64,000 bases of DNA from an uncultured Mycobacterium sp. GTDB lineage: Bacteria; Actinomycetota; Actinomycetes; Mycobacteriales; Mycobacteriaceae. This document shows, piece by piece, positions 1-9,149 of the stretch. The notes beneath the pieces are model-generated. The model had not been told where the DNA came from. It made no database searches and worked only from the letters and a program-made list of their open reading frames with translations. Every line of letters begins with the position of its first letter. The first letter of the stretch is position 1. The stretch covers positions 88,857-152,856 of the forward strand of contig FLQS01000006.1 of the NCBI GenBank assembly GCA_900078375.1. Reading direction: 5' to 3'. The translations under genes and the position numbers were made by a program.

Positions 1-44
1 GGCGTAGTGAGCGTCGTTGAGGTCATCGCGCACCTTCCAGTTAG

Positions 45-63
45 TGAGGTAAGCCTAAGTTAA
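45..63. promoter_or_regulatory. Probable IdeR iron box
   Basis: The 19 bases match the mycobacterial IdeR consensus (TTAGGTTAGGCTAACCTAA) at 14 of 19 positions, with 7 of 9 in each half-site. The site lies upstream of pheA, near the window's left edge. In M. tuberculosis the gene next to pheA on the other side (Rv3839) is known to be iron/IdeR controlled, so this box probably serves a divergent gene outside the window rather than pheA. The match is by eye only. Confidence 0.5.
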
Positions 64-109
64 CTATCGACGCCAGGCCGCGCAAGGCTTTCGTCGACGA
101 TTGACCCGA

Positions 110-115
110 TAGGGT
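110..115 (+). promoter_or_regulatory. -10 box of pheA, leaderless type
   Basis: TAGGGT fits the mycobacterial -10 pattern TANNNT and ends exactly 6 bases before the GTG start of pheA. No Shine-Dalgarno sequence precedes the start. This spacing would put transcription initiation on or next to the start codon. Confidence 0.5.
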
Positions 116-121
116 TGGACC

Positions 122-1042
122 GTGGCCCGCATCGCCTACCTCGGTCCCGAGGGCACGTTCACCGAAGCGGCACTTCTCAAGATGTGCGCTGCCGGCGTGG
201 TCCCTGGCGGCGGTGAGGCGCAACCGGCGCCGACGGACAGCACCCCCGCGGCCTTGGCGGCCGTGCGGGACGGCGCAGCTGATTTCGCGTGCGTACCGAT
301 CGAGAACTCCATCGAGGGCAGCGTGCTGCCCACCCTGGACAGCCTGGCCTCCGGTTCGCCGCTGCAGGTCTACGCCGAGCTGACGCTGGATGTCGCCTTC
401 AGCATCGTCGTGCGCGACGGCACCGCGAAGGACTCGGTCCGCACCGTCGCGGCATTTCCGATCGCCGCCGCGCAGGTCCGCCGTTGGCTAGCCGACCATC
501 TGCCGGAAGCCGTTCTGGTGCCGGCCAATTCGAATGCCGCGGCCGCCCAAGAGGTGGCGGCCGGTCGCGCCGACGCGGGTGTCAGCACGGCGCTGGCCGC
601 ACAGCGCTACGGCCTGTCCAGTCTGGCCGACGGGATCGTCGACGAGCCGAATGCCAGGACACGATTCGTCCTCGTCGGGCGCCCGGGCACACCCCCCGCG
701 CGCACGGGAGCCGATCGAACCTCGGTGGTGCTGCGGATCGCCAACACACCCGGTGCACTGGTGTCGGCGATGACGGAATTCGGCATCCGTGATATCGACC
801 TGACTCGCATCGAATCCCGGCCTACCCGAACTGAACTCGGTACCTACGTCTTCTTCCTGGACTGCGTCGGCCACATTGACGACAGTGCGGTCGCCGAGGC
901 GCTCAAGGCCTTGCACCGGCGCTGCGCCGACGTTCGCTATCTCGGCTCGTGGCCGACGGAATCGGCGGTAGGCGCCACACCGCCGCAACTGGACGAGGCC
1001 GACCGGTGGCTGGCCCGACTTCGTGAGGGCAACCCGACATGA
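122..1042 (+). CDS. pheA: Prephenate dehydratase
   Basis: This 306-residue protein converts prephenate to phenylpyruvate in phenylalanine synthesis. The N-terminus (AYLGPEGTFTEAAL) is the family signature. The catalytic TRF motif is at residues 180-182. A C-terminal ACT domain from about residue 200 carries the IESRP phenylalanine-binding motif near residues 230-234, so feedback control by phenylalanine is expected. It is a monofunctional dehydratase with no chorismate mutase domain. The GTG start is chosen because the conserved N-terminus begins immediately and a -10-like box lies 6 bases upstream. The stop overlaps the next start by 4 bases (ATGA), so the two are translationally coupled. 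Confidence 0.95.
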   Translation: MARIAYLGPEGTFTEAALLKMCAAGVVPGGGEAQPAPTDSTPAALAAVRDGAADFACVPIENSIEGSVLPTLDSLASGSPLQVYAELTLDVAFSIVVRDGTAKDSVRTVAAFPIAAAQVRRWLADHLPEAVLVPANSNAAAAQEVAAGRADAGVSTALAAQRYGLSSLADGIVDEPNARTRFVLVGRPGTPPARTGADRTSVVLRIANTPGALVSAMTEFGIRDIDLTRIESRPTRTELGTYVFFLDCVGHIDDSAVAEALKALHRRCADVRYLGSWPTESAVGATPPQLDEADRWLARLREGNPT

Positions 1043-1725
1043 GCGGACGGCTGATCCTGCTGCGGCACGGGCAATCGCACGGCAATGTCGAGCGCCGCCT
1101 CGACACCCGTCCCCCCGGGGCCGACCTCACCGACCTCGGCCGCGAGCAGGCGCGCGATTTCGCCCTGGCCCGCAGCCATCCGACGGGACTGCTGGTGCAT
1201 TCGATCGCCCGGCGGGCCGCCCAGACCGCGGCCGAGATCGGCACCCAATTGCGGCTGTCCGCCGAGGAATTCGGCGGTATCCACGAGGTGCAGGCCGGCG
1301 AACTCGAGAACCGCAACGACGAGGACGCGATCGCGGAGTTCAATGCGATCTACCAGCGGTGGCACCAGGGTGAGCTCGAGGTCCCGATGCCGGGCGGCGA
1401 AAGCGCCAGCGAGGTCCTGGATCGCTACCTTCCGGTGCTCACCGACTTGCGACTGCGGTATCTGGACGACCACGCCTGGACCGAGGACATCCTCGTGGTC
1501 AGCCACGGCGCGGCAATCCGGTTGGTGGCGGCCACGCTGGCCGGTGTGGAGAGCAGTTTCGTGCTCGACCACCACCTGGCCAACGCCGAGTCGGTGGTCT
1601 TGGCGCCGATCACCGACGGCCGCTGGAGCTGCGTGCAGTGGGGGGCGCTGAGCCCGCCGTTCTATCCCGAGCCCGACGTGCATCCGGTGGAGGATGCGCT
1701 GGAATCTGTCGACCCCATGGGCTGA
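1039..1725 (+). CDS. Histidine phosphatase (phosphoglycerate mutase-like)
   Basis: This is a 228-residue member of the histidine phosphatase superfamily. The RHG motif is at residues 9-11 (His10 is the phospho-acceptor) and the second catalytic histidine lies in VVSHGAAI at about residue 156. M. tuberculosis keeps the same neighbour of pheA (Rv3837c). The substrate is not known; glycolytic mutase activity should not be assumed. It overlaps pheA by 4 bases and so is probably in the same transcript. Confidence 0.9.
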   Translation: MSGRLILLRHGQSHGNVERRLDTRPPGADLTDLGREQARDFALARSHPTGLLVHSIARRAAQTAAEIGTQLRLSAEEFGGIHEVQAGELENRNDEDAIAEFNAIYQRWHQGELEVPMPGGESASEVLDRYLPVLTDLRLRYLDDHAWTEDILVVSHGAAIRLVAATLAGVESSFVLDHHLANAESVVLAPITDGRWSCVQWGALSPPFYPEPDVHPVEDALESVDPMG

Positions 1726-2138
1726 CAGGAATTACACAGCCAACCGGTCCGTTGTTTGCTGAAAGCAGGCACATCCGACCGTGTCGCAATCTATGACCAA
1801 AGTATGAAAAACCAGTTCGGGAGTCGCGCAGCCATCCTCGGTGCACTCGGCGCGATGCAGCGCGTGGCGGATCAGCGTACCGTGGCAATGTCCCAGGCCA
1901 GCGGTGCATTCTCGGCAGCTTCGTACCATGCTTCGTTCTTAACATCGAGGCCCGCCGAAGCGCCGTTGCCACGCGGGGTCGGAGCAAGCTATTTTCGCCT
2001 GTAGCAAAAGTTGCTATGCAATTGCTGATGAGGTGAGATATCTTGAGTGTCCTCGGCCCTTCGGGGGTGGGCTGGTTAATCTGCCGGACCAGCCAGCGAT
2101 GCATCTAGTAATCCCGGCATGAAAAGTAAGGACTCATC
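1726..2138. other. Intergenic gap with inverted repeats
   Basis: These 413 bases are less GC-rich than the flanking genes and show no convincing gene. They contain TAGCAA-AAG-TTGCTA at 2002-2016 followed by the palindrome GCAATTGC at 2018-2025, and a possible hairpin GGCTGGT (2070-2076) with ACCAGCC (2088-2094). Short open frames here have neither plausible start signals nor recognisable sequence. I see no tRNA. Confidence 0.5.
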
Positions 2139-2402
2139 ATGATGTCAGGTCGTTTGACTCGGCAGATTGCGCTTTTTGCTGGCGGGCTCGCGATCGTCGG
2201 CATGGGCACGCTGACCGCCTGCGGTAAGGACAAGAACAAGGCGCCGGAGAGCACCACGCCGACCACGACGACGAGCGCTCCCGCGCCGTCGCCCACGGAG
2301 AAGGCTGTGTCGCCTGGTGGCCCCAACTCCTTCACGCCCACCGTCAAGGCCCCGCCGGCGCCGACCGCGCTGCCCGGCAACGTCATCACCGGCGGCAACT
2401 GA
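2139..2402 (+). CDS. Small Pro/Thr-rich lipoprotein
   Basis: This 87-residue protein has a basic start, a hydrophobic stretch and a lipobox LTAC with the acylated cysteine at residue 28. The mature part is a low-complexity Thr/Pro/Ala tail with no recognisable domain, so it is probably an envelope-anchored spacer-like protein. Purine-rich AAGTAAGGA about 7 bases upstream supports this start; ATG at 2142 is an equally possible alternative. The S53 peptidase gene follows 42 bases downstream and may be cotranscribed. Function is unknown. Confidence 0.75.
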   Translation: MMSGRLTRQIALFAGGLAIVGMGTLTACGKDKNKAPESTTPTTTTSAPAPSPTEKAVSPGGPNSFTPTVKAPPAPTALPGNVITGGN

Positions 2403-2444
2403 GCCGTTCGGTCCGCAAGCGTCCACAGCGACCCTCCGCCGACA

Positions 2445-4055
2445 GTGATCGGGGCACACCGCCTTCGCGCGCTGTCTGTGGTGGGGCTGCTGGGGGTGCT
2501 GACCGCAGCCGCCGTACTGGTCGCTGATCTCCACCGCTCTTCGGCACCCGCCGAAGACGGGGTGATCAGCGGCCCGTACGCGTCTCTTCTCGCCAGCTCG
2601 GTCGACCTCGGTCCGGCACACACCGACCGCGTTCAACTGACCGCCGCGCTGCGCGACGATTCACGCCCAGACCTTCTGATGGGATGGGCTGTCCGACAAA
2701 ACCTTTCGGTGCGCTGGCGCCCCGGAGACAGCTGGGCGATCCTGGAGGGCGCACCCGCCGCGGTGTCCGGCGCCTTCGATGTCGACGTCCACGACTACCG
2801 GGGCAAGCGCGGCCAGGTGTTCTACGCCTCGCCCCAGCAGCCGTCGGTTCCGCAATCGCTCAGCGTGGAGGTGGCCGGGCTCGGCCGCATCCTCGGCTAC
2901 ACGCCGCACCGCGAGTCGAAGGTCTGGATGCTTCCACTCGAGGTCCCCGACCAAGGCCTGAATCCCAGCGCCCTGCTGCGCACCTACAACGCAATGCCGT
3001 TGCACGAGAAGGGTTATACCGGCAAGGGCACGACCGTCGTCGTGTTCGCCTTCGACGGCTTCGACCAAGCCGACCTCGATACCTTCGCGACCAGTTTCAA
3101 CCTGCCGAAATTCACCCCCGACGTCGTTGGCGGCATGCCGCCGGCCCGCCGCGGCGAGGCGACCATGGACCTCGAGGCGGTCCACGCGATCGCCCCCGAC
3201 GCCAAGAAGGTATTGGTCAACGCGCGCTCCACCGTAGAGGGTGACGGGTCGTACGAGAAGATCGCGAAGTTGATGGAGGACACCGAACGGAGTTATCCGG
3301 GTGCGGTGTGGAGTTTTTCCATCGGCTGGGGTTGCGACAAGCTCATCACCGCCGCCGATCTGGTGCCGGTGCGCACTGCGCTGTCTGCCGCGCACCGCTC
3401 GGGCACGACGGCGTTCGACGCCAGCGGTGATTTGGCCGGTCTCGATTGCAAGGGCGGTGACGAATGGTCGTCGCCGCCGAGCGACAACGATGTCGGGCTC
3501 GACGCGGTGGCCTCGATGCCGGAGATGACCGACGTGGGCGGCACGACGGTGTCGACGGACGCCAACGGGGTTTGGCTGGCCGAACAGTCGTGGTTTGATC
3601 CGCCGCTGTCCCAGGGCACCGGCGGTGGGGTGTCGGCGCTCTTCGAGCGTCCGGATTGGCAGCGGGAACTCAACGTTCAGGGCGGTGCCGGCAAGCGGCT
3701 CACCCCGGATATCTCGGCCGTCGCCGATCCGTTCACGGGTGTGCAGATCGTCTTCAATCAACAGCTGATCATCGGCGGGGGCACATCGCTGGCGGCGCCC
3801 ATCTGGGCCGGACTGACCGCACTGATGAACCAATACGTGGTCGATAAGGGCGGCTCGCTGATCGGCGATATCAACCCGATTCTCTACACCATCGCCGAAG
3901 GCACACCGCTGCCCGCATTTCGCGACGTCGTCCTCGGCGGCAATGCCGTGGCCAATGCCGGTCCGGGCTATGACCTGGTCACCGGCCTGGGGACGCCCAA
4001 TGTGGAAAACCTGGCGCAGAATATTCTTGTGACCCAGAAAGTGGTCGACCGATGA
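2445..4055 (+). CDS. Exported S53 (sedolisin/kumamolisin-type) serine-carboxyl peptidase
   Basis: This is a 536-residue precursor. Residues 8-28 look like a signal peptide or signal anchor, followed by a propeptide of about 150 residues and the catalytic domain. The Glu and Asp of the S53 triad are visible in GEATMD (Glu238, Asp242), the oxyanion Asp in ASGD (Asp329) and the nucleophile in GGGTSLAAP (Ser448), so all catalytic residues are present. Known S53 enzymes are acid endopeptidases matured by self-cleavage. The GTG start precedes the hydrophobic segment directly. The stop overlaps the next gene by 4 bases. It is not part of this locus in M. tuberculosis, to my knowledge. Confidence 0.88.
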   Translation: MIGAHRLRALSVVGLLGVLTAAAVLVADLHRSSAPAEDGVISGPYASLLASSVDLGPAHTDRVQLTAALRDDSRPDLLMGWAVRQNLSVRWRPGDSWAILEGAPAAVSGAFDVDVHDYRGKRGQVFYASPQQPSVPQSLSVEVAGLGRILGYTPHRESKVWMLPLEVPDQGLNPSALLRTYNAMPLHEKGYTGKGTTVVVFAFDGFDQADLDTFATSFNLPKFTPDVVGGMPPARRGEATMDLEAVHAIAPDAKKVLVNARSTVEGDGSYEKIAKLMEDTERSYPGAVWSFSIGWGCDKLITAADLVPVRTALSAAHRSGTTAFDASGDLAGLDCKGGDEWSSPPSDNDVGLDAVASMPEMTDVGGTTVSTDANGVWLAEQSWFDPPLSQGTGGGVSALFERPDWQRELNVQGGAGKRLTPDISAVADPFTGVQIVFNQQLIIGGGTSLAAPIWAGLTALMNQYVVDKGGSLIGDINPILYTIAEGTPLPAFRDVVLGGNAVANAGPGYDLVTGLGTPNVENLAQNILVTQKVVDR

Positions 4056-5260
4056 CCTCGCCTGACGACGAAGTGCCAATGATGGAGTGCGGGGTCTGCC
4101 AGATCGACGTCCCGGCCGGAGCGTTTTGCGGGTACTGCGGCGGCCACCTCGCATCGGAAGCCAAGCCAGGCCCGCGCTGGCTGCGCAAGTTGCGCGGCGA
4201 CACCTTCGGCGCGTCACCGGGGGAGAGCGTGCTGCGGCCCGCGATCGCCAGCTCGCTGTTCCCCCATCTGCCGCCGGGTTCACGTACCCCGTTCCGGGTG
4301 GGGCTCGCGCTGGTGCTCGTCGGCCTCGTGCTGTTCTCTGTCGTCAAGATGCCTGCCGCGCTGATCACCGTCGCCGCCCTGGGCCTGCCGCTGCTGTTCG
4401 TCCTCTACCTCAGTGAGTCAGCCGTATACCGCGACTTGTCGGTCTGGTCGGTTGTGCTCGCAGGCACCCTGGGTGCGGCCCTCGGTGTCGGCTGGGTACT
4501 GCTGACCGGCCAGATGGTCGCTCGCGCTTACGGCGTTCCGATGGCCGCCGGTCTGGCGATCCACCACCTGATGCGTGAGGGAATCATGATCCCCGCCGGT
4601 GGCATGGTCCTGATGCTGGTGCCCACGGTCCTAGTGCGCCTGCTGCGGCCCAAGTCTCGAGAGTCGTTGGACGGCTTCGTGATCGGCGCGCTGGCAGCAC
4701 TGATGTTCGCCGCGGGCGCGACGCTGACCCGGCTGGCGCCGCAGTTCGCAACCGGCCTGTTGGCACACAACCGCCCCTTCCTCAGCCTGCTCGTCGAGGC
4801 CATTCTCTGCGGTGTGACGATCCCGCTGACTGCCGCGGTGGCAGGCGGCATGGTCGGCGTCGCGTTGTGGTTCAAGGGGCAGACGTCCAACCCGCATGAG
4901 CATCCCGGCCGGATTCGCGCTGTGCTGTTCGTGCTGGCGATCGTGGTGGTACTGATCCACACCGGCGTTGCCATCACCGACATCATGGGGATGCCGCAAC
5001 TGCGCATGCTCACGGTCCACGTCGTCATGACAGTGGTCGTGCTGGTGCTTCTGCGCATCGCCCTGCAACTCGCGCTGATGCACGAGGCGCCCGATCCGAT
5101 CGAGCAGGACGAGCCGCTGCTGTGCCTCCACTGCCACCATGTGGTGCCGGATATGGCTTTCTGCCCGGCCTGCGGCGTGGCCACGCGGGCGTCGTCCCGC
5201 GCGTCGCGCAACGCGCGGCGTGAAGCGCGACCGGTGCGGGTCGCCGCGGAGGGGTCGTGA
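4052..5260 (+). CDS. Polytopic membrane protein with zinc ribbons at both ends
   Basis: This 402-residue protein starts with a zinc-ribbon-like pattern (CGVC...CGYC, residues 13-31) and ends with another (CLHCHH...CPAC, about residues 357-377). Between them lie roughly eight to nine hydrophobic segments. Both ribbons would face the same side of the membrane, probably the cytoplasm. I do not recognise a named family. It overlaps the S53 peptidase gene and the next gene by 4 bases each, so the three are translationally coupled and probably work together, perhaps in envelope proteolysis or its control. Confidence 0.75.
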   Translation: MTSPDDEVPMMECGVCQIDVPAGAFCGYCGGHLASEAKPGPRWLRKLRGDTFGASPGESVLRPAIASSLFPHLPPGSRTPFRVGLALVLVGLVLFSVVKMPAALITVAALGLPLLFVLYLSESAVYRDLSVWSVVLAGTLGAALGVGWVLLTGQMVARAYGVPMAAGLAIHHLMREGIMIPAGGMVLMLVPTVLVRLLRPKSRESLDGFVIGALAALMFAAGATLTRLAPQFATGLLAHNRPFLSLLVEAILCGVTIPLTAAVAGGMVGVALWFKGQTSNPHEHPGRIRAVLFVLAIVVVLIHTGVAITDIMGMPQLRMLTVHVVMTVVVLVLLRIALQLALMHEAPDPIEQDEPLLCLHCHHVVPDMAFCPACGVATRASSRASRNARREARPVRVAAEGS

Positions 5261-6003
5261 CCGAACCCTCCGCTGCTCCCGCAGAGGAGCAGTTCCCGGG
5301 ATACGCGCTGCCGCCGGGAAACTACGTTGTCGCCGAGGGTCGTCGACGCGTCCGGTTCAGTCGCACCGTCGGCGTGTGGGTGGCGGGGATCGTCGTCGTG
5401 GCACTGACGCTGGTCGGCGTGTCACTGATGGTGACCAAGAAGGTGCCGCGCTACATGTGCCCGCCGGAATGCGGCGCCCCGCCGATGGGCACGCCGGTCA
5501 CCGGGCTGCCCCGGTTCACCGCGCCCGACGGGTCTTTCTCGGTGTCCTACCCGGCGCCCGGCTCGGCCTACGAGGTCGAGACCAAGGGCAACGGGGTCAC
5601 TGCGAAGTTCACCGGCGGGGATACCGGTGTCCTGCAACTGTTCTCGGAGCCGGCCAACGGTCGAAGTGCGCAGACCATCGCCAGGGATCTGTTGAAGCAG
5701 AAGTTTCCGGACGCCAAGATCGCCTACGAGATACCCAACGCGATGGTCGGCTACCAGCCCGGGTATGGGGAGGTGGCTGATTCGTGGCCACAGGGCACCA
5801 GCAACAGCTATATCCGAATTCGTACGGTGCTGCTGGTTTCGGTGAAAAACGACTTAGCGCTGGTGGCCGGCGCGGTCGGCCCCTACCATGCGTTCGGGCC
5901 GGATTTCGGTCCCGGCCTGCCGTCGGGTGCCAACGTGCAGATCGCCCAGGATATGGGCAAGTACGTCAACAGCTTCACGTGGAACGGCGACCCCGCACGC
6001 TGA
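5257..6003 (+). CDS. Membrane-anchored extracytoplasmic protein, function unknown
   Basis: This 248-residue protein has about 38 cytoplasmic residues, one hydrophobic segment (about residues 39-60) and an exported domain of about 185 residues. The exported part starts with a CPPEC cysteine pair and a Pro/Gly linker. The rest resembles the small secreted beta-rich domains common after a single anchor in actinobacteria, but I cannot name it. GTG start overlapping the previous gene by 4 bases. It ends 7 bases from a convergent gene. Confidence 0.7.
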   Translation: MTEPSAAPAEEQFPGYALPPGNYVVAEGRRRVRFSRTVGVWVAGIVVVALTLVGVSLMVTKKVPRYMCPPECGAPPMGTPVTGLPRFTAPDGSFSVSYPAPGSAYEVETKGNGVTAKFTGGDTGVLQLFSEPANGRSAQTIARDLLKQKFPDAKIAYEIPNAMVGYQPGYGEVADSWPQGTSNSYIRIRTVLLVSVKNDLALVAGAVGPYHAFGPDFGPGLPSGANVQIAQDMGKYVNSFTWNGDPAR

Positions 6004-6010
6004 AAGTAAT

Positions 6011-6361
6011 TCAGCCCCAGCCTAATTCGTGCAAGCGATCGTCGTCGATGCCGAAATGGTGGGCAATCTCGTGGATTACCGTGATCGCGACTTCCTCGAC
6101 CACATCGGCTTCGGCATCGCACATGTCCAGCAACGGTTCCCGATAGATCGTGACGGTGTCGGGAAGTGATCCGGCGTAGCTGGAGTCACGCTCGGTGAGC
6201 GCGACACCCTCGTAAAGTCCAAGAAGGTCGGGGTCCTCGGGGTTGTGATCCTCGACCAGGATCACGACGTTGTCGATCGCCTTGGCGAGTCCGGGCGGTA
6301 TCAGATCCAGTGCGTCGCCGACCAATTCCTCGAACCGCCGGGGGTTCATCCGTACGGGCAC
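6011..6361 (-). CDS. Small zincin-type metallopeptidase-like protein
   Basis: This 116-residue protein ends with the zinc-binding motif HEIAHH (His97, Glu98, His101) followed by an Asp-rich segment and a further His, the arrangement of the minimal acidic metallopeptidase-like family conserved in actinobacteria (Rv3836 type). No secretion signal is visible, so it is probably cytoplasmic. The GTG start overlaps the stop of the upstream septum-domain gene (TAGTG), indicating coupled translation. Peptidase activity is inferred from the motif only. Confidence 0.8.
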   Translation of the reverse strand: MPVRMNPRRFEELVGDALDLIPPGLAKAIDNVVILVEDHNPEDPDLLGLYEGVALTERDSSYAGSLPDTVTIYREPLLDMCDAEADVVEEVAITVIHEIAHHFGIDDDRLHELGWG

Positions 6362-7776
6362 TAAGCCGGGGGAGGAACGGCGTCGGCCGGTCCGGGCGGC
6401 GGGCCCGCGGGGGGCGGGGCTGCGGGGAGGGGCGCGTCGGCAGGAGGCGGGCCATCCATCGGGGGCGCGTCGACGGGCGGTTGCCCCGGCTGTGCGGGCA
6501 CGAACTCTCCGTTGAGAACATTGCCCTCGGGCGGGGCGCCCGCGGTGCTGCTGGGGGCCGCGGTCGAGGTGGGCGCTTGCGTCTGCTGCGTCGATTGCTG
6601 CGGCAGGTGCTGGGTCTGGGACGACTGCGTGGACTGACCGGACTGACTGCTGTCACTCGTCGACGGCGAGTACTGCGTTGCCGGGGCAGAGGGCAGGAGC
6701 GGGATCGACGGCAGGTTCAGCCGCTCCTGCGGAATGTCCGGCGGCGGGATCGGCGGCATCCCGTTGATCAGCAGCGCGCCCTTTGCGGGGTTGATCAACG
6801 TCGCCCAGCCGCCGTTGCCCAGGGTGGCGCCAATGCTGCAGGCCACCTGGTGGCTGCCCGCGGCCCAGCTCGGCAGGGAGATCGTGCTGTAGATCAGCGT
6901 CAGCGTGGTGGAGCGCAGCTGCAGGGGCGCCAGATAGGCGTCGGTCATCCGGGTGCAGGCGTCCTTGATGAACGCATCCTGGTCGGCATCGGACGGCAGG
7001 GCACCGGAGAACTTTTCGGCCAGGTTCACCGCACCGGTGACCTCCATGGCGTGCGGTGCGCCGCAGTCGACGGGGATATCGGTCGGCTGGCTGGTGGGTG
7101 GGTCGATGCCGAGGCAGGTGCCGGCCGGCCAGACCTTGGACTGGTCGACCTCGGCCACCCGGCCCTTGATTACCGTCTGCTGGCCGTCGGTTCCCGGTAG
7201 CTGTAGGCCGCACAGCATCCGCCGCTCACCGTTCTGTTTCCAGGCCTTGTCGCCGGACCACAGCATGCTGATCGTGAACTTGCTGTTGGGATCGAACTTG
7301 TCGCCGAGGTAGCGCTCAACGGCGGGCTGGCACTGTTCGAGGCTGATCTGCTGGATGCGTGCGGCCGTCGGCGGCGGGGCGTCGGGTCCGTATTCGGTAC
7401 CCGGGTAGGTCCGCATATCGACCGATTCGGCAACCTCGAAACGATGGTCGTTCTTGCAGTCGACGATGGTGGCCGAGTCGGGATCCTTGCCCGGCCAGTT
7501 CAGGCAGCTGCCGGCCTTCGCGTTGGCGAATGCCGCGGTGCCCTTGGCGCCCGACAGCGGGTCGGAGCCGGCATAACCGGCCAGCCGGCTGTTGAACCCG
7601 ATCGGCAGGGCGGTCGCGACGCCGGCGATCAGCAGCGCACCCAGTGCGGTCAGCAGCAGTGCCCGGCGAGTCGAGGCGGCCTGAAAAGTGCCCAGAAAGC
7701 CGCGCCGCGGCGCGCCCGGTTCGGGCAGCTCGGGCGTCGCGTCCTCGCGCTCGGATAACTGCAACATCGCCTCCAT
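6361..7776 (-). CDS. Septum-formation-domain membrane protein
   Basis: From the ATG at 7776 this is 471 residues: about 37 cytoplasmic residues, one membrane segment (about residues 38-58), an exported domain with repeated Cys-containing blocks (GSCLNWP, DCGAPHAMEV), and a Pro/Gln/Ser/Thr-rich tail. The two similar halves with C-x-H features match the septum formation family (Rv3835 type). The frame stays open to 7878, but upstream residues are not hydrophobic and would run into the serS promoter; ATG at 7767 is another option. It is divergent from serS and coupled to the metallopeptidase-like gene. Confidence 0.78.
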   Translation of the reverse strand: MEAMLQLSEREDATPELPEPGAPRRGFLGTFQAASTRRALLLTALGALLIAGVATALPIGFNSRLAGYAGSDPLSGAKGTAAFANAKAGSCLNWPGKDPDSATIVDCKNDHRFEVAESVDMRTYPGTEYGPDAPPPTAARIQQISLEQCQPAVERYLGDKFDPNSKFTISMLWSGDKAWKQNGERRMLCGLQLPGTDGQQTVIKGRVAEVDQSKVWPAGTCLGIDPPTSQPTDIPVDCGAPHAMEVTGAVNLAEKFSGALPSDADQDAFIKDACTRMTDAYLAPLQLRSTTLTLIYSTISLPSWAAGSHQVACSIGATLGNGGWATLINPAKGALLINGMPPIPPPDIPQERLNLPSIPLLPSAPATQYSPSTSDSSQSGQSTQSSQTQHLPQQSTQQTQAPTSTAAPSSTAGAPPEGNVLNGEFVPAQPGQPPVDAPPMDGPPPADAPLPAAPPPAGPPPGPADAVPPPA

Positions 7777-7882
7777 TGTGGCAGTCGCGCGCAGCCGTGT
7801 GACAAGTGAGGCAGTTGTACTGTTATGGGGTTGTGCTGTGCGTTCGGCCGGAGGGGCCGACGCGGCGGCCGATGGCAATAGC

Positions 7883-7888
7883 TAGGGT
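7883..7888 (+). promoter_or_regulatory. -10 box of serS, leaderless type
   Basis: TAGGGT fits TANNNT and ends 7 bases before the GTG start of serS; there is no ribosome-binding site between them. The hexamer is identical to the one before pheA. Confidence 0.5.
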
Positions 7889-7895
7889 TGCGGGC

Positions 7896-9149
7896 GTGAT
7901 CGACCTGAAACTGCTGCGCGACGACCCCGATGCGGTACGGCGGTCCCAGCTCAGCCGTGGTGAGGACCCGGGCCTCGTCGACGCCCTCCTGGATGCTGAC
8001 ACCGCGCGCCGGGCGGCGATATCGACCGCCGACTCACTGCGGGCCGAGCAGAAGGCAGCCAGTAAGAAGGTCGGTTCGGCGTCCCCGGATGAGCGGCCCG
8101 CGCTGCTCGAACAGGCTAAAGAGCTCGCGGCCCGGGTCAAGGTGGCCGAATCGGAGCAAGCGCAGGCCGAGTCGGCCTTCGCGAGCGCGCACATGGGCAT
8201 TCAGAACGTCATCATCTCCGGCGTTCCGGCCGGCGGCGAGGACGATTTCGTGGTGCTCGACGTGGTGGGCCAGCCGCGGGAGATCGAGAATCCGAAGGAT
8301 CACCTCGAACTCGGCGAGGCGCTCGGGCTCATCGACATGGAACGCGGCGCGAAGGTGTCCGGCTCGCGGTTCTACTTCCTGACCGGCCGGGGGGCCCTGC
8401 TGCAGCTCGGTCTGCTGCAGCTGGCGGTCCGGCTGGCGACCGACAACGGCTTCACCCTGATGATCCCCCCGGTGCTGGTGCGCCCCGAGGTGATGGCCGG
8501 CACCGGCTTCCTCGGTGCCCACGCCGACGAGATCTACCACCTCGCGGACGACGATCTGTACCTGGTCGGCACGTCGGAGGTGCCGCTGGCCGGGTATCAC
8601 TCCGACGAGATCCTCGACCTGTCGGACGGTCCGCGGCGCTACGCCGGATGGTCCTCGTGCTTCCGGCGCGAGGCCGGCAGCTACGGCAAGGACACCCGCG
8701 GCATCATCCGGGTGCACCAGTTCGACAAGGTGGAGGGCTTCGTCTACTGCCGTCCCGAGGACGCCGAGGCCGAACACCAGCGGCTGCTGGGCTGGCAGCG
8801 CCAGATGCTCGAGCTCATCGACGTGCCCTACCGCGTGATCGACGTGGCCGCCGGGGATCTCGGGTCGTCGGCGGCACGCAAATTCGACTGTGAGGCTTGG
8901 GTTCCCACTCAGCGGACCTACCGTGAGCTGACCTCGACGTCGAATTGCACGACGTTCCAGGCCCGCCGGCTGGCCACCCGCTACCGCGACGAGAACGGCA
9001 AGCCGCAGATCGCGGCGACGCTCAACGGCACGCTGGCCACCACCCGGTGGCTGGTCGCGATCCTGGAAAACCATCAACAGCCAGACGGCAGCGTGCGTGT
9101 TCCCGCCGCCCTGGTGCCTTACGTTGGGACGGAGGTCCTGCAACCGTGA
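7896..9149 (+). CDS. serS: Seryl-tRNA synthetase
   Basis: This 417-residue class II synthetase charges tRNA-Ser with serine. The N-terminal coiled-coil tRNA-binding arm (about residues 1-110) is followed by the catalytic core with motif 2 ([12 protein letters not shown]) and motif 3 ([16 protein letters not shown]). The GTG is chosen because [12 protein letters not shown] is the normal N-terminus and the length then matches the family; the frame is open 90 bases further upstream but that part is unrelated. The last bases (GTGA) form the start of the next gene. Confidence 0.96.
   Translation: MIDLKLLRDDPDAVRRSQLSRGEDPGLVDALLDADTARRAAISTADSLRAEQKAASKKVGSASPDERPALLEQAKELAARVKVAESEQAQAESAFASAHMGIQNVIISGVPAGGEDDFVVLDVVGQPREIENPKDHLELGEALGLIDMERGAKVSGSRFYFLTGRGALLQLGLLQLAVRLATDNGFTLMIPPVLVRPEVMAGTGFLGAHADEIYHLADDDLYLVGTSEVPLAGYHSDEILDLSDGPRRYAGWSSCFRREAGSYGKDTRGIIRVHQFDKVEGFVYCRPEDAEAEHQRLLGWQRQMLELIDVPYRVIDVAAGDLGSSAARKFDCEAWVPTQRTYRELTSTSNCTTFQARRLATRYRDENGKPQIAATLNGTLATTRWLVAILENHQQPDGSVRVPAALVPYVGTEVLQP

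Noticed and set aside
1610..2104. Open frames on both strands in the gap after the histidine phosphatase gene
   Set aside because: They start at weak codons, have no ribosome-binding site and show no recognisable domains; one mostly overlaps the phosphatase gene antisense.
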